50,973 bases of DNA. Source: Muribaculaceae bacterium (GTDB taxonomy: Bacteria; Bacteroidota; Bacteroidia; Bacteroidales; Muribaculaceae). Under the pieces are notes generated by a model. The model was not told the DNA's origin. It did not search any database and saw only the letters and a list, made by a program, of their open reading frames with translations. The stretch is from positions 3,258 to 54,230 of the forward strand of contig JAIDTL010000072.1 of assembly GCA_029060725.1 (NCBI GenBank). The letters are read 5' to 3'. Positions within the stretch are counted from its first letter, which is position 1, and each line of letters starts with the position of its first letter. Positions 15,401 through 26,051 of this stretch are shown in pieces. The position numbers and the translations under genes are program-made.

Positions 15401-16696
15401 ATGAATTTTGTAGAAGAACTCACCTGGCGTGGCATGATCCACACCATTATGCCGGGCACAGAAGAGCAACTCAATAAGGAAATGACCACCGCTTACCTCG
15501 GCATTGACCCGACTGCGGATTCTCTTCATATCGGACACCTTTGTGGCGTCATGATGCTTCGCCATCTCCAGCGCTGCGGACATAAGCCTATAGCTCTCGT
15601 GGGTGGTGCTACCGGCATGATCGGAGACCCATCAGGCAAGAGCGCAGAGCGTAACCTTCTTGATGAAGCAACCCTTCGCCACAATCAGGAGGCAATCAAG
15701 AAGCAACTGTCACGCTTCCTCGACTTTGAAAGTGATGCTCCCAACAAAGCTGAGCTCGTCAACAACTATGACTGGATGAAAGAGTTCTCTTTCCTTGACT
15801 TTGCGCGTGAAATTGGAAAGCACATCACCGTCAACTACATGATGGCCAAGGAATCTGTACAAAAGCGTCTCAACGGAGAAGCCCGCGATGGACTCAGCTT
15901 CACTGAATTTACTTATCAGCTCCTCCAGGGGTATGACTTCCTGCATCTTTACGAGACAAAAGGTTGCAAACTTCAGCTTGGCGGTTCCGACCAATGGGGC
16001 AACATCACTACAGGTGGCGAACTTATACGCCGTAAACTTGGTGGTGAAGTCTATGCTTTGACTTGTCCACTAATCACAAAGGCAGACGGCGGCAAGTTTG
16101 GCAAGACAGAAAGTGGCAACGTATGGCTCGACGCAAGATATACATCCCCTTATAAGTTCTATCAGTTCTGGCTAAATGTTGGAGATGCTGAAGCTGAAAA
16201 ATATCTCAAGATCTTCACTTTCCTTTCAAAGGAAGAAATCGAAGCTCTTGCAGCAGAACATGCAAAAGATCCGGGACTGCGTCCACTGCAAAAGAAGCTT
16301 GCAGAAGAAGTGACCGTAATGGTACACGGAAGAGAAGCATACGACGCTGCCGTAGCTGCAAGCAAAATCCTCTTCAGCAACAGCGCAGTTGAAGAGCTGC
16401 ACAAGCTTGATGAGCAGACACTTCTCGATCTTTTTGAAGGAGTGCCAAGATTTGAGGTAGCTCGTGCCGATATCGAAGCTGGCATCCCGGCTCTTGAATT
16501 CCTCGCAGAAAAGACAGCTGTGTTCCCATCTAAAGGAGAAGCCCGCAAGATGATCCAAGGCAATGGCGTCAGCATCAACAAGGAGAAGCTCACCGATCCG
16601 ACTGCCTTGATTGGTAAAGAACATCTTCTCGGCGACAAATATATCCTTGCCCAGAAAGGCAAGAAAAACTACTTCCTCATCACAGTTAAGGACTAA
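15401..16696 (+). CDS. tyrS: Tyrosyl-tRNA synthetase
   Basis: A 431-residue class I synthetase. The HIGH motif is H43-I-G-H46 in [10 protein letters not shown], and the KMSKS equivalent is [12 protein letters not shown]. Tyrosine-site elements ([37 protein letters not shown]) are all present. The C-terminus is an S4-like RNA-binding domain ([20 protein letters not shown]). It charges tRNA-Tyr. RuvB follows after 5 bases, so they are probably co-transcribed. Confidence 0.96.
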   Translation: MNFVEELTWRGMIHTIMPGTEEQLNKEMTTAYLGIDPTADSLHIGHLCGVMMLRHLQRCGHKPIALVGGATGMIGDPSGKSAERNLLDEATLRHNQEAIKKQLSRFLDFESDAPNKAELVNNYDWMKEFSFLDFAREIGKHITVNYMMAKESVQKRLNGEARDGLSFTEFTYQLLQGYDFLHLYETKGCKLQLGGSDQWGNITTGGELIRRKLGGEVYALTCPLITKADGGKFGKTESGNVWLDARYTSPYKFYQFWLNVGDAEAEKYLKIFTFLSKEEIEALAAEHAKDPGLRPLQKKLAEEVTVMVHGREAYDAAVAASKILFSNSAVEELHKLDEQTLLDLFEGVPRFEVARADIEAGIPALEFLAEKTAVFPSKGEARKMIQGNGVSINKEKLTDPTALIGKEHLLGDKYILAQKGKKNYFLITVKD

Positions 16697-16701
16697 AATA
16701 A

Positions 16702-17730
16702 ATGCCTGAATTCGATATACACGGAAGCCAGACCACACCCATCGGGAGCGACCGCGATATAGAAAAAGCACTTCGTCCGTTGAGTTTCGACGACTTTGCC
16801 GGGCAGGATAAAATAGTGGCAAACCTGCGCGTCTTCGTGCAGGCTGCCCGTATGCGCGGAGAAGCCCTCGACCACACACTGCTTCATGGACCACCGGGAC
16901 TCGGGAAGACTACCTTGAGCAACATCGTTGCCAACGAATTGAACGTCGGATTCAAAGTGACAAGCGGTCCGGTACTCGACAAACCGGGCGACCTTGCAGG
17001 CATACTGATGAGCCTTGAGCCGCACGATGTCTTATTCATCGACGAAATCCATCGTCTACATCCTATTGTAGAAGAATACCTCTACTCTGCGATGGAAGAC
17101 TACCGCATCGACATCCTCCTGGACAAAGGTCCGGGAGCGAAGTCCGTGCAGCTCACTATCTCCCCATTCACACTCATTGGCGCCACGACACGAAGCGGAC
17201 TCCTTACTGCACCGCTGCGAGCCCGCTTCGGCATCAACTGCCACCTTGAATATTATGACCATAAAGTTCTGCAGGGGATTGTGAAGCGTTCTGCAAGGCT
17301 TCTCAACAGCAACATAAACGACGATGCAGCTCAAGAGATAGCGCTTCGCAGCCGAGGCACTCCGCGTATAGCCAACGCTCTTCTACGCCGAGTACGCGAC
17401 TTTGCAATGGTGATGGGCGACGGGACCATTGATCTGCCCACGTCAAAGATGGCCCTTGAAGCTCTCAATATTGACACTCATGGACTTGATGAAATCGACA
17501 ACCGTATATTGACAACGATCATCGACAAATTCGGAGGAGGTCCTGTAGGGCTCACTACAATAGCAACAGCTCTTGGCGAAGACAGCGGCACCATAGAAGA
17601 AGTCTACGAGCCTTTCCTCATCAAAGAAGGATTCTTGAAGCGCACTCCAAGAGGACGCGAAGTGACAGAACTGGCGTTCCGCCATCTCGGACGTTACCCT
17701 CAAAGTAGGGAAGCTTCCCTCTTCGACTAA
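16702..17730 (+). CDS. ruvB: Holliday junction branch migration helicase RuvB
   Basis: A 342-residue AAA+ motor. Walker A is GPPGLGKTTLS (about residues 63-73), Walker B LFIDEIHRL, sensor 1 GATTRSGLL, and the arginine-finger region LTAPLRARFG. The C-terminal winged helix (FLKRTPRGREVTELAFRHLG) contacts DNA. It works with RuvA, not present here, to move Holliday junctions for RuvC. It sits between tyrS and the flippase gene with gaps of 5 and 23 bases. Confidence 0.97.
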   Translation: MPEFDIHGSQTTPIGSDRDIEKALRPLSFDDFAGQDKIVANLRVFVQAARMRGEALDHTLLHGPPGLGKTTLSNIVANELNVGFKVTSGPVLDKPGDLAGILMSLEPHDVLFIDEIHRLHPIVEEYLYSAMEDYRIDILLDKGPGAKSVQLTISPFTLIGATTRSGLLTAPLRARFGINCHLEYYDHKVLQGIVKRSARLLNSNINDDAAQEIALRSRGTPRIANALLRRVRDFAMVMGDGTIDLPTSKMALEALNIDTHGLDEIDNRILTTIIDKFGGGPVGLTTIATALGEDSGTIEEVYEPFLIKEGFLKRTPRGREVTELAFRHLGRYPQSREASLFD

Positions 17731-17753
17731 TCCACAACGCATTTAAGTTAAAA

Positions 17754-19298
17754 ATGGCAGGAATAAAATCATTGGTCAAAGACACTGCGGTCTATGGACT
17801 GAGCAGTATAATAGGTAGATTCCTCAACTGGGGACTCGTACCGTTGTATACATACGCTTTCCCTTTGGAAGAATATGGTATAGTCAGCTATCTCTACGCC
17901 ATTGTTGCTGTAGTCATTGTAGTGCTCAATTATGGCATGGAGACCGGTTTTTTCCGATATGCCAGCAAGGAGAAAGACTATGAACGCGTCTATAGCACCT
18001 CAATGGTATCGCTTGCCACTACCTCCCTGCTCTTCATAGCCTTAATCAGCATTTTCCTGCATCCGATATCCGAAGCACTGACACTTCCCCATCATGCCGA
18101 CTACGTGTGGATGATGGGGTTTACGGTGGCTATAGATGCCTTCACCAACCTTCCCTTTGCATATCTAAGATTCAAACGTAAGGCTTGGACATTTGCTGCA
18201 ATAAAGCTAATCAATATCGGAGTAAATATTGGTCTTAACCTATTCTTCATATTGCTTTGTCCAAAAATCAATGAGACTGCCCCGCAACTTATCTCATGGT
18301 TCTATGCTCCATTGGGTGGCTCATCATTTGGTGTAGGATGGATTTTCCTGGCAAATGTCATCAGTACGCTTGTAGTGTTGGTATGCCTACTGCCTCAAAT
18401 GAGAGTGAAGCATATAGTATGCGACATGGGTCTCCTAAAAAAGATGCTGGACTATTCATGGCCTCTGCTCGTGCTTGGAGTGGCAGGAAATCTAAGCCAG
18501 GGAATGGGACAAATCATCATTCCTTACCTTTTCCCCAACGACCCCGAGGAAGCGAGGGCAATGGTAGGTCTCTACGGCGCCAATATCAAAATTGCAGTAG
18601 TGATGATGATGTTCACGCAAGCATTCCGATATGCCTACGAACCCTTCATATTTTCCAAAGCAGCTCGCCAAGGAGAAGACAAAACTCAGGCATATTGCGA
18701 TGCGATGAAATATTTCGTGATATTCGGACTGGCTATTTTCTTGGGGGTGATGTATTATCTCCCTATTTTGAAACATTTCATTTCCCCGGCCTACTGGGAA
18801 GGTCTTAGGGTCGTGCCCATCATGATGATAGCCGACATTTGCTTTGGAGTTTACTTCAATCTTTCGCTATGGTATAAGTTGACCGACCGAACAAAGTGGG
18901 GAATGTATCTTTCTATTCTCGGATTCGTGCTTATGCTCGCGGGCAACCTTATCCTTGTGCCGGCAATCGGAATACCCAATGGCTACATCGGATCAGCATG
19001 GGCAGCCTTGATCTCATACGCCGGGATAATGACCGTCAGCTATCTTCTCGGCAAAAAATATTATCCCATTCCATACGAAGTGAAGCGCATCGGGTGCTAT
19101 TCTCTGTTGGCAGCCGGTTTATGGAGTCTTGGAAGCTTGTGTGATTTCCAATATGCAATGTGGGGCACTTATACAATAAGGACTTTGTTCTTGCTGCTTT
19201 ACGTCTTGATTGTAGCATATTTCGAAAATGTGCCGGTGATTTCGTCGAAGCTACATAAATTATTGTATAGAATCGACAAAAGAACAAGCAAGCCATAA
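17754..19298 (+). CDS. Polysaccharide/oligosaccharide flippase (MOP superfamily)
   Basis: A 514-residue protein with 12-14 hydrophobic helices throughout and the N-terminal pattern of Wzx-like flippases (KDTAVYGLSSIIGRFLNW, LEEYGIVSYLYA). It should move lipid-linked sugars across the inner membrane. No capsule or O-antigen cluster surrounds it; the gene follows ruvB by 23 bases, so substrate cannot be inferred from context. A lipid II flippase role is possible but not supported by any visible motif. Confidence 0.88.
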   Translation: MAGIKSLVKDTAVYGLSSIIGRFLNWGLVPLYTYAFPLEEYGIVSYLYAIVAVVIVVLNYGMETGFFRYASKEKDYERVYSTSMVSLATTSLLFIALISIFLHPISEALTLPHHADYVWMMGFTVAIDAFTNLPFAYLRFKRKAWTFAAIKLINIGVNIGLNLFFILLCPKINETAPQLISWFYAPLGGSSFGVGWIFLANVISTLVVLVCLLPQMRVKHIVCDMGLLKKMLDYSWPLLVLGVAGNLSQGMGQIIIPYLFPNDPEEARAMVGLYGANIKIAVVMMMFTQAFRYAYEPFIFSKAARQGEDKTQAYCDAMKYFVIFGLAIFLGVMYYLPILKHFISPAYWEGLRVVPIMMIADICFGVYFNLSLWYKLTDRTKWGMYLSILGFVLMLAGNLILVPAIGIPNGYIGSAWAALISYAGIMTVSYLLGKKYYPIPYEVKRIGCYSLLAAGLWSLGSLCDFQYAMWGTYTIRTLFLLLYVLIVAYFENVPVISSKLHKLLYRIDKRTSKP

Positions 19299-19314
19299 TA
19301 ATTTATTAAATTAT

Positions 19315-19345
19315 TTTGCAATACACGAATAATTAATTAACTTTG
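19315..19345 (+). promoter_or_regulatory. Promoter for S24 regulator and leuS
   Basis: TTTG at 19315-19318 and TAACTTTG at 19338-19345 with a 19-bp spacer match the Bacteroidetes consensus. The -7 element overlaps the possible TTG start at 19343, which argues for the ATG at 19370 as the real start of the next gene. Confidence 0.7.
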
Positions 19346-19369
19346 CATAATAATTATACAACATTCGCA

Positions 19370-20041
19370 ATGGCTTCAGACAAATATGACCAGTCGACCG
19401 TCAAAGGGCGCCTTTTGACATACCTGAAAGAAAAAAGGATACCTCAGACCGAATTTTGCAAACGGCTTGGGGTTGCTCCTACATATATAGGGGTTATCCG
19501 CAAGTCTATTCCGGCTGAGAAAATCAACCGTATTGCTACCCTTTACCCTGATCTCAACCGAGATTGGCTACTCTATGGCGAAGGAGAGATGTATGTCAAG
19601 GAAACCAACAATCCACAGAAACTGCTAAAGGAAGCAGGATTTCTTGTTCCGCTTTTGCCCGTCACTGCCTTTGCCGGAAATATCACGGCTTGGTCTCAAT
19701 CTGTCAATGCCCGCGACTGCGAAAAGGTAATCAGTCCGGTGCAGGGAGTTGACTTTGCCATACGCATATCCGGCGATAGCATGGAGCCTGAGTTTCACGA
19801 CGGGAATATCGTCTTAATAAAAAAAATCGACGACAAGGCATTTATCCCTTGGGGGCATCCCATGATTGTAGATTCGTCTAATGGAGTCTTCTTAAAAGAT
19901 GTCTACCCCTCAGCTCGTGGCAAAAAATACATCGAAGCTCAAAGTCTTAACAAAAAGTATCCGCCGCTTGAGATTCCCCTCGACTGCGTCTACGGACTTT
20001 ACAGAGTAGTGACAACTCTAAATATTTTTTCTTCTTACTGA
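19370..20041 (+). CDS. LexA/CI-like transcriptional regulator (HTH + S24 peptidase)
   Basis: A 223-residue protein starting MASDKYDQS. Residues ~20-60 form a repressor-type helix-turn-helix ([19 protein letters not shown]), ending with [11 protein letters not shown], common in Bacteroidales phage-repressor-like proteins. The C-terminal S24 domain has Ser137 in SGDSMEPEF and Lys176 in GVFLKDVYP as the likely catalytic dyad. Ala102-Gly103 in VTAFAGN fits the self-cleavage site of LexA/CI proteins. A TTG start at 19343 would add 9 residues but lies inside the promoter. It precedes leuS by 23 bases and is probably co-transcribed. Targets are unknown; SOS-type induction is an inference. Confidence 0.87.
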   Translation: MASDKYDQSTVKGRLLTYLKEKRIPQTEFCKRLGVAPTYIGVIRKSIPAEKINRIATLYPDLNRDWLLYGEGEMYVKETNNPQKLLKEAGFLVPLLPVTAFAGNITAWSQSVNARDCEKVISPVQGVDFAIRISGDSMEPEFHDGNIVLIKKIDDKAFIPWGHPMIVDSSNGVFLKDVYPSARGKKYIEAQSLNKKYPPLEIPLDCVYGLYRVVTTLNIFSSY

Positions 20042-20064
20042 TAAGACAATTAAAACTACATAAA

Positions 20065-22821
20065 ATGGCAGATTACAACCACATTGACATCGAGTCTCGT
20101 TGGCAACAATACTGGCGTGACAACGAAGTCTTCAAGACTGAAATCAATAAAGAGAAGCCGAAATACTACGTGCTTGACATGTTTCCATATCCATCAGGTG
20201 CCGGACTTCATGTAGGGCATCCACTTGGCTATATAGCAAGCGATATCTATTCCCGCTATAAAAGACAGCAGGGATTCAACGTGCTTCACCCGATGGGTTA
20301 CGACGCATACGGACTTCCGGCTGAACAATATGCTATCCAGACCGGACAGCATCCCGAGAAGACAACCAACGACAACATCGCCCGATATCGTTCGCAGCTT
20401 GACAAGATAGGATTCTCATTTGACTGGAGCCGCGAAGTGCGTACATGCGACCCAAAATACTACAAATGGACTCAATGGGCATTCATGCAGATGTTCAATC
20501 ATTATTATGACACCGATCTCGGAAAAGCACGTCCTATTTCCGAACTTGTAGCCCATCTCGAGAAATATGGCACTGAAGGACTGCACGCAGCTGAGACAAA
20601 AGAACTGAACCTTACTGCCGACCAGTGGAACTCCATGTCGGAGAAGGAAAAGCGTGAGACCTTGATGAATTGGCGCATAGCTTTCCAGGGAGAGACCATG
20701 GTGAACTGGTGTCCTGAACTCGGCACTGTGCTTGCCAATGATGAAGTGTCTGAAGGGCTCAGCGTACGCGGAGGCTTTCCAGTGGAACAGAAGCTCATGC
20801 GTCAATGGTGTCTGCGCGTGTCGGCATACGCTCCCAGACTTCTCGATGACCTCAATGAGCTCGCATGGAGCGACTCTCTGAAAGAGACTCAACGCAACTG
20901 GATCGGACGCAGCGAGGGAGCCGAGATGAGATTCCCGGTAAAAGACTCAGATATAGAACTCGAAATCTTCACTACTCGTGCAGATACAGTCTTCGGCGTC
21001 ACCTTCATGGTGCTTGCTCCCGAATCAGAATACGTAAAACTCCTTACTACTCCTGAGCAGAAAGAGGCAGTCGATGCCTACCTCAACGAAGTGAAGCATA
21101 AGACTGAGAGAGAACGCCAGATTGACAAGAAAGTGACTGGCGTATTCACTGGTGCATACGCTATCAATCCCCTTAGCGGCAAAGAAATTCCAATATGGGT
21201 GAGCGACTATGTACTCGCAGGCTACGGCACCGGAGCCATCATGGCGGTGCCCGCACATGACTCGCGCGACTACGCTTTTGCAAAGAAATTCAATCTCCCT
21301 ATCATTCCTCTCATCGAGGGTGCTGACGTCTCGGAAGAAAGTTTTGATGCAAAAGAAGGCATCGTATGCAACTCTTGCGGACCGGATCTGAATCTCAATG
21401 GACTTACAGTGAAGGAAGCCATCGCTAAGACCAAGCAGCATATCTCTGAAAAGGGAATCGGAAGAGTCAAGGTCAACTACCGCCTACGCGATGCTATCTT
21501 CTCTCGTCAACGTTACTGGGGAGAACCATTCCCCGTATACTACAAGGATGGCATAGCATATCTCATGGAAGAATCCGCTCTCCCACTCCTGCTTCCGGAA
21601 GTGAGCAGCTACAAGCCAACTGCAGATGGAGAGCCACCACTCGGACGCGCTGAAAACTGGAAGACTCCGGAAGGCTACCCTATAGAACTCTGCACAATGC
21701 CCGGATTTGCAGGCAGTTCAGCCTACTACCTCCGCTATATGGACCCGCACAACGAGGAAGCTCTCGTAAGCAAAGAAGCTGATGAATACTGGCGCGACGT
21801 CGATCTGTATGTCGGAGGTGCAGAGCATGCCACCGGACACTTGATCTACAGCCGATTCTGGAATAAATTCCTTTATGACCTCGGTCTTGTAGTCAGCCCG
21901 GAGCCATTCAAGAAGCTTGTCAACCAGGGTATGATACAGGGTCGCACCAATTTTGTCTATAGAATCAAAGGCACAAATACATTCGTCAGCAAGGGGCTCG
22001 CCGACCAATATGACACCACCCCCATACGCGTTGATGTAAATATAGTGAGCAACGACATTCTTGACCTTGATGCATTCCGGGCTTGGCGACCTGACTTCGC
22101 TGATGCGGAATTCATACTCGAGGATGGCAAATACGTATGTGGATATGCTGTGGAGAAGATGTCAAAGTCCATGTTCAACGTCGTCAATCCTGACGTAATC
22201 GTAGAGAAATATGGCGCAGATACCCTGAGACTCTATGAGATGTTCCTCGGTCCGGTGGAGCAATCAAAGCCTTGGGATACCAACGGCATCGACGGCGTAA
22301 ACCGGTTCCTGCGCAAGCTTTGGAACATCTTCAGCAAGCGCACGGATTCCGAACAAAGCGCACAGGAGAAGAAGATCATGCATACCCTCATCAAGAAAGT
22401 GAGCCAAGACATCGAAAACTTCTCGTTTAATACATCTGTAGCAGCTTTCATGATCGCAGTAAATGAGCTTGGTAAGCTTCCTGCCGTAAGTGCCAAGTCC
22501 ATGGATGAATTCGCACGTCTTATAGCGCCATTCGCGCCACACATCGCCGAAGAATTCTGGCATCAGTTGGGTCACGAAGGAAGCGTCTCCGACAGCGAAT
22601 GGCCAAAATGGGATGAAGAAGCTCTGAAAGAGGACACTGTCAAGTATCCGGTCCAGTTCAACGGCAAGATGCGCTTCAACATCGAAGTCCCGGCAGGCAG
22701 CGACAAAGCAGCTGTTGAGGCAGCAGCCCTCGCAGACCCGGCAGCTGAGAAATGGCTCGAAGGGAAGACTCCCAAGAAAGTCATAGTAGTCCCCGGTCGC
22801 ATCGTAAATATTGTCATCTGA
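20065..22821 (+). CDS. leuS: Leucyl-tRNA synthetase
   Basis: A 918-residue class I synthetase. The HIGH-type motif is in [16 protein letters not shown] near residues 44-59, and KMSKS appears as EKMSKSMFN near 700. The CP1 editing domain is complete ([18 protein letters not shown] and [16 protein letters not shown]), so mischarged tRNA can be cleared. A C-terminal anticodon-binding helical region and the small tail domain ([11 protein letters not shown]...) are present. It charges tRNA-Leu, including the CAG isoacceptor at 2971-3051. A terminator follows at 22841. Confidence 0.97.
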   Translation: MADYNHIDIESRWQQYWRDNEVFKTEINKEKPKYYVLDMFPYPSGAGLHVGHPLGYIASDIYSRYKRQQGFNVLHPMGYDAYGLPAEQYAIQTGQHPEKTTNDNIARYRSQLDKIGFSFDWSREVRTCDPKYYKWTQWAFMQMFNHYYDTDLGKARPISELVAHLEKYGTEGLHAAETKELNLTADQWNSMSEKEKRETLMNWRIAFQGETMVNWCPELGTVLANDEVSEGLSVRGGFPVEQKLMRQWCLRVSAYAPRLLDDLNELAWSDSLKETQRNWIGRSEGAEMRFPVKDSDIELEIFTTRADTVFGVTFMVLAPESEYVKLLTTPEQKEAVDAYLNEVKHKTERERQIDKKVTGVFTGAYAINPLSGKEIPIWVSDYVLAGYGTGAIMAVPAHDSRDYAFAKKFNLPIIPLIEGADVSEESFDAKEGIVCNSCGPDLNLNGLTVKEAIAKTKQHISEKGIGRVKVNYRLRDAIFSRQRYWGEPFPVYYKDGIAYLMEESALPLLLPEVSSYKPTADGEPPLGRAENWKTPEGYPIELCTMPGFAGSSAYYLRYMDPHNEEALVSKEADEYWRDVDLYVGGAEHATGHLIYSRFWNKFLYDLGLVVSPEPFKKLVNQGMIQGRTNFVYRIKGTNTFVSKGLADQYDTTPIRVDVNIVSNDILDLDAFRAWRPDFADAEFILEDGKYVCGYAVEKMSKSMFNVVNPDVIVEKYGADTLRLYEMFLGPVEQSKPWDTNGIDGVNRFLRKLWNIFSKRTDSEQSAQEKKIMHTLIKKVSQDIENFSFNTSVAAFMIAVNELGKLPAVSAKSMDEFARLIAPFAPHIAEEFWHQLGHEGSVSDSEWPKWDEEALKEDTVKYPVQFNGKMRFNIEVPAGSDKAAVEAAALADPAAEKWLEGKTPKKVIVVPGRIVNIVI

Positions 22822-22840
22822 TATCCAATCATAACAAAAG

Positions 22841-22870
22841 AAGGGCGTAGCCGGCAAAGGCTATGCCCTT
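22841..22870 (+). terminator. Intrinsic terminator after leuS
   Basis: AAGGGCGTAGCC (22841-22852), a 6-base loop, and GGCTATGCCCTT (22859-22870) pair over 12 positions with one G-T. It separates leuS from the rdgB ORF at 22941. The following T run is short. Confidence 0.7.
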
Positions 22871-22940
22871 TGCTTTAACCATGTAATAAAGCGCAATTTT
22901 TCACGTTAATTAGATAATAACACACGCTTTATATACAAAT

Positions 22941-25900
22941 ATGACAAAAACACGAAAACTTGTGATGGCCACCAACAATGCAGGCAAACTGCGTGAAGCG
23001 AGGGCCATTGCGGGCGACCGACTTGAGATATTGAGCCTTAAAGACATAGGGTTTGACCAAGATATTGAAGAGACTGCTGACACCCTGGAAGGAAACGCAC
23101 TGATAAAGGTGCGTGCCATAAAGGATGCGTGCGGTCTTGATTGCTTTGCCGATGACACAGGCTTGATGGTGGATGCTCTCGGGGGAGCACCGGGTGTGCA
23201 TACCGCACGATATGCAGGCGACGAATGTAATCCTGACAAGAACATCGACTTAATGCTCAAGAACATGGAAGGTGTCGCCGACCGGAATGCACGATTTTGC
23301 ACTTGCGTAGCTCTTTCGATCGATGGCGAAGAGCACTTGTTTGAAGGATCAGTAGAGGGTGAGATTGCCACAGAACGAAGCGGGTCGCACGGCTTCGGCT
23401 ATGATCCTATTTTCATACCGAAAGAGACTGGTGTCTGCTTCGCTGAAATGACAGATGAAGCAAAGAATGCCATATCCCATCGCGGACGCGCCATCACCGC
23501 CATGATGAGATGGCTGGGAGCGATATGCATTTGCCTTTTCTCAATAATTGAGGCAAAGGCTGTAGTCTCGACCGACTGGAGACTATTCAATACTTTTGAC
23601 GACAAGGTCGAGAAGATATTTGACACTCCTGACAAGACATACATACTTGCGCAGGCACAGCTATATGATGCCTCTCAAGTCGACAACAATGAAAAGCTAA
23701 TGTTTCTTTTCGCCATAGATAAAGAGACTGATGAGCTGCGCCATTACAACGCTCAGAATTTTCTTAGCCGATCAGTAATCAAGGCAGCCAATTATAATGC
23801 CATTAGAAATTACTTGATGATAGTATATGACGACTTCACTATCGATTTGCTTCATGACGATGGCTCAGTCAATACAATCAATGCCCTAAAAAGTTATGCC
23901 ACATCCCACTCAAAAGAAATAAACTACATTTCTTTTGATCCCGAGAACAATCTGGCATATTTAGCCACTGACCTCGGATTCATGATTATCGACGACAAGA
24001 AGAATGAAGTGGCATCGAGTGGCATCTATAATGAAAAAATCGACAAAGTCATCCGGCTTGCCGACAAATTGCTGATAGCACGAGACGGCACGCTTTATGA
24101 AGACAACTTCGGCTCCAAGCATCTGTCTATATCCGACTTTAAAGAATCAGATTTGGGAGGTCCCGGCAAAATTGGCGACTTGCTTTCTCTCACTTCTGAT
24201 AGATGTGTCATTTCAAGAGACGACAATGGAACAGTTGCTCATAAAATAATCAGTTTTGAATCCGGGAAAGAGACGCCGGAAATATTTCCTATAGGCAGAC
24301 TGGATCATGCCGACATAACTGAAAACAAAGATGGCATACTCTTTGGTCACTATGGGTCTGTCTATCAGCTCGACAGGAATGCCACTCGCCTCACTTCACT
24401 GGGACGCCGTGAAGAAGACAGGAACTTGACTTGCGGAAGTTGGGACTTTAAAAATTTCTATTACGCAAAGCCACGTGAAGGAGTGTATTCTGTGCGTCAC
24501 GAGGGCGACAACAATTGGACGGTCACCCGACAGATTTCAAGACCTGACGCACCTGCCGTATTCCGATCAAACAATCTACTCTATACTCCACGCCACGGAA
24601 TGCTTGTCAACACTCATGGCATCAATCAGGATTTCTCATCGCGCATGGCACGAAATCTAATACTCTTGTCTGCTTTTAAGGACCAAACATGGACAATGCA
24701 CGGCCTGCCATATCTTGATCCTGAAACTCAATACAGGCTGTCTAATCCTTGCGGGTTGGCACAAGATCCCGACGATCCGGATGTGTTCTATTTCGGGTCT
24801 ACTATGAATGGACTGCTACGATATAATATCAATGACATGTCGTCTTTACTTCATATCACAAGAAGCGATGACTATCCGGATTATCCCGGACATGTCTCCG
24901 TGCAGGATCCATATTCCTCATGGTCGAACTCCTATATGCTGACCAATCCGGTGTTTGACAGCAATGGCAACTTTTGGATAGCTCATCTACACACTGAAGT
25001 TGAGACCAACTATTATCCTGAGATTTGGGTATGGACTCCTCAAAAACGGAAAGCAAGCATCTCCCCTGAGACCTTTCAACCTTTTACAAGACTAAAAATA
25101 GAAGGAATGAGGGGAAATGTAGCTAATCTTATTTTGCCATTATCTTATAAAGGCAACCAAAATATGGTAGTTTACTTCTCCCTAAACTATAATAATAATC
25201 CATTCGTGATATACAATCATAATGGAACCCTTGATACGGACTCTGACGACCGACAAGTGCAAATGGACACCCAAAATTTGGAAGATTCTGATGGGAAACT
25301 TGAATGTCACTACATTTATTGCGCCATCGAGGATCCATCAACCGGACTCGTATGGGTTGGATCTGACAATGGTGTTTTCACCTTCAATCCCAAAGAGGCT
25401 TTTAATAATCCCAACAAGGTGTCAAGAATTAAGGTGAGCCGTAACGATGGGACATCTCTTGCAGATTACCTCCTTTCCGGCATCAGCGTCAACGACATAT
25501 CGATAGATGGCATGGGAAGAAAATGGTTTTCACTTTCCGGCGGAGGTCTTGTATGCACTTCAGCCGACGGGAAAACCATCATCCAGGAAATAAACAATGA
25601 CAATTCTTTGCTTCCTTCCGACATAGTGTATGCCACATGCTATAATCCCGACAATAACTCCATGATGATAGCCACTTCAGCCGGACTATGTGAATATTAT
25701 ATAAATGGTCAGGCTGCAGAATCGGGATCATCTTCAGTCAGAGCTTTTCCCAATCCTGTACGCCATGATTATTATGGTTGGGTGACGATCGACGGTCTGG
25801 AAGAAGACTGCATAGTCAAGATTGCAGACTCAGCAGGAAATATCGTCAGAGAGCTTGGTCCGGCTGGAGCAGGAAGAGTGCAATGGGACGTCTGCGGCAT

Positions 25901-26006
25901 GGACCTTAACCGGGTTCCAAGCGGAGTATATTTCGTGCTTGCCTCATCCGGACCCGGAGGAGGATCATATAGTGAGGTCACTAAAATCCTCGTCATAAAT
26001 CGATAA
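22941..26006 (+). CDS. rdgB: RdgB nucleotide diphosphatase joined in frame to a PorZ-like propeller protein
   Basis: A single 1021-codon frame. Residues 1-~190 are a complete RdgB/Ham1 dITP/XTP pyrophosphatase: ATNNAGKLREARA, TLEGNALIKV, FADDTGLMVDALGG, GFGYDPIF and the final SHRGRA motif. RdgB proteins normally stop just after this. Here Met188-Met189 (ATG at 23502 and 23505) start an obvious signal peptide ending EAKA. The rest is a PorZ-like protein: an N-terminal propeller region (LMIVYDDFTIDLLHDDG, AYLATDLGFMIIDD), a second propeller (LVWVGSDNGVFTF, RKWFSLSGGGL), and a C-terminal beta-sandwich/tail from ~935 (FPNPVRHDYYG, VPSGVYFVLA) like PorZ/type IX secretion proteins. PorZ acts at the cell surface with the PorU sortase. 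Most likely two products arise, the second from the internal start. Stop-codon loss between two neighbours is the simplest origin. Confidence 0.85.
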   Translation: MTKTRKLVMATNNAGKLREARAIAGDRLEILSLKDIGFDQDIEETADTLEGNALIKVRAIKDACGLDCFADDTGLMVDALGGAPGVHTARYAGDECNPDKNIDLMLKNMEGVADRNARFCTCVALSIDGEEHLFEGSVEGEIATERSGSHGFGYDPIFIPKETGVCFAEMTDEAKNAISHRGRAITAMMRWLGAICICLFSIIEAKAVVSTDWRLFNTFDDKVEKIFDTPDKTYILAQAQLYDASQVDNNEKLMFLFAIDKETDELRHYNAQNFLSRSVIKAANYNAIRNYLMIVYDDFTIDLLHDDGSVNTINALKSYATSHSKEINYISFDPENNLAYLATDLGFMIIDDKKNEVASSGIYNEKIDKVIRLADKLLIARDGTLYEDNFGSKHLSISDFKESDLGGPGKIGDLLSLTSDRCVISRDDNGTVAHKIISFESGKETPEIFPIGRLDHADITENKDGILFGHYGSVYQLDRNATRLTSLGRREEDRNLTCGSWDFKNFYYAKPREGVYSVRHEGDNNWTVTRQISRPDAPAVFRSNNLLYTPRHGMLVNTHGINQDFSSRMARNLILLSAFKDQTWTMHGLPYLDPETQYRLSNPCGLAQDPDDPDVFYFGSTMNGLLRYNINDMSSLLHITRSDDYPDYPGHVSVQDPYSSWSNSYMLTNPVFDSNGNFWIAHLHTEVETNYYPEIWVWTPQKRKASISPETFQPFTRLKIEGMRGNVANLILPLSYKGNQNMVVYFSLNYNNNPFVIYNHNGTLDTDSDDRQVQMDTQNLEDSDGKLECHYIYCAIEDPSTGLVWVGSDNGVFTFNPKEAFNNPNKVSRIKVSRNDGTSLADYLLSGISVNDISIDGMGRKWFSLSGGGLVCTSADGKTIIQEINNDNSLLPSDIVYATCYNPDNNSMMIATSAGLCEYYINGQAAESGSSSVRAFPNPVRHDYYGWVTIDGLEEDCIVKIADSAGNIVRELGPAGAGRVQWDVCGMDLNRVPSGVYFVLASSGPGGGSYSEVTKILVINR

Positions 26007-26051
26007 CGATTAAACGCTTAAACATATAAACAATCAAACATTTCTCCTGAT

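Noticed and set aside
19343..19369. TTG start giving nine extra residues to the S24 regulator
   Set aside because: The codon lies inside the -7 promoter element, so it would precede the transcript start.
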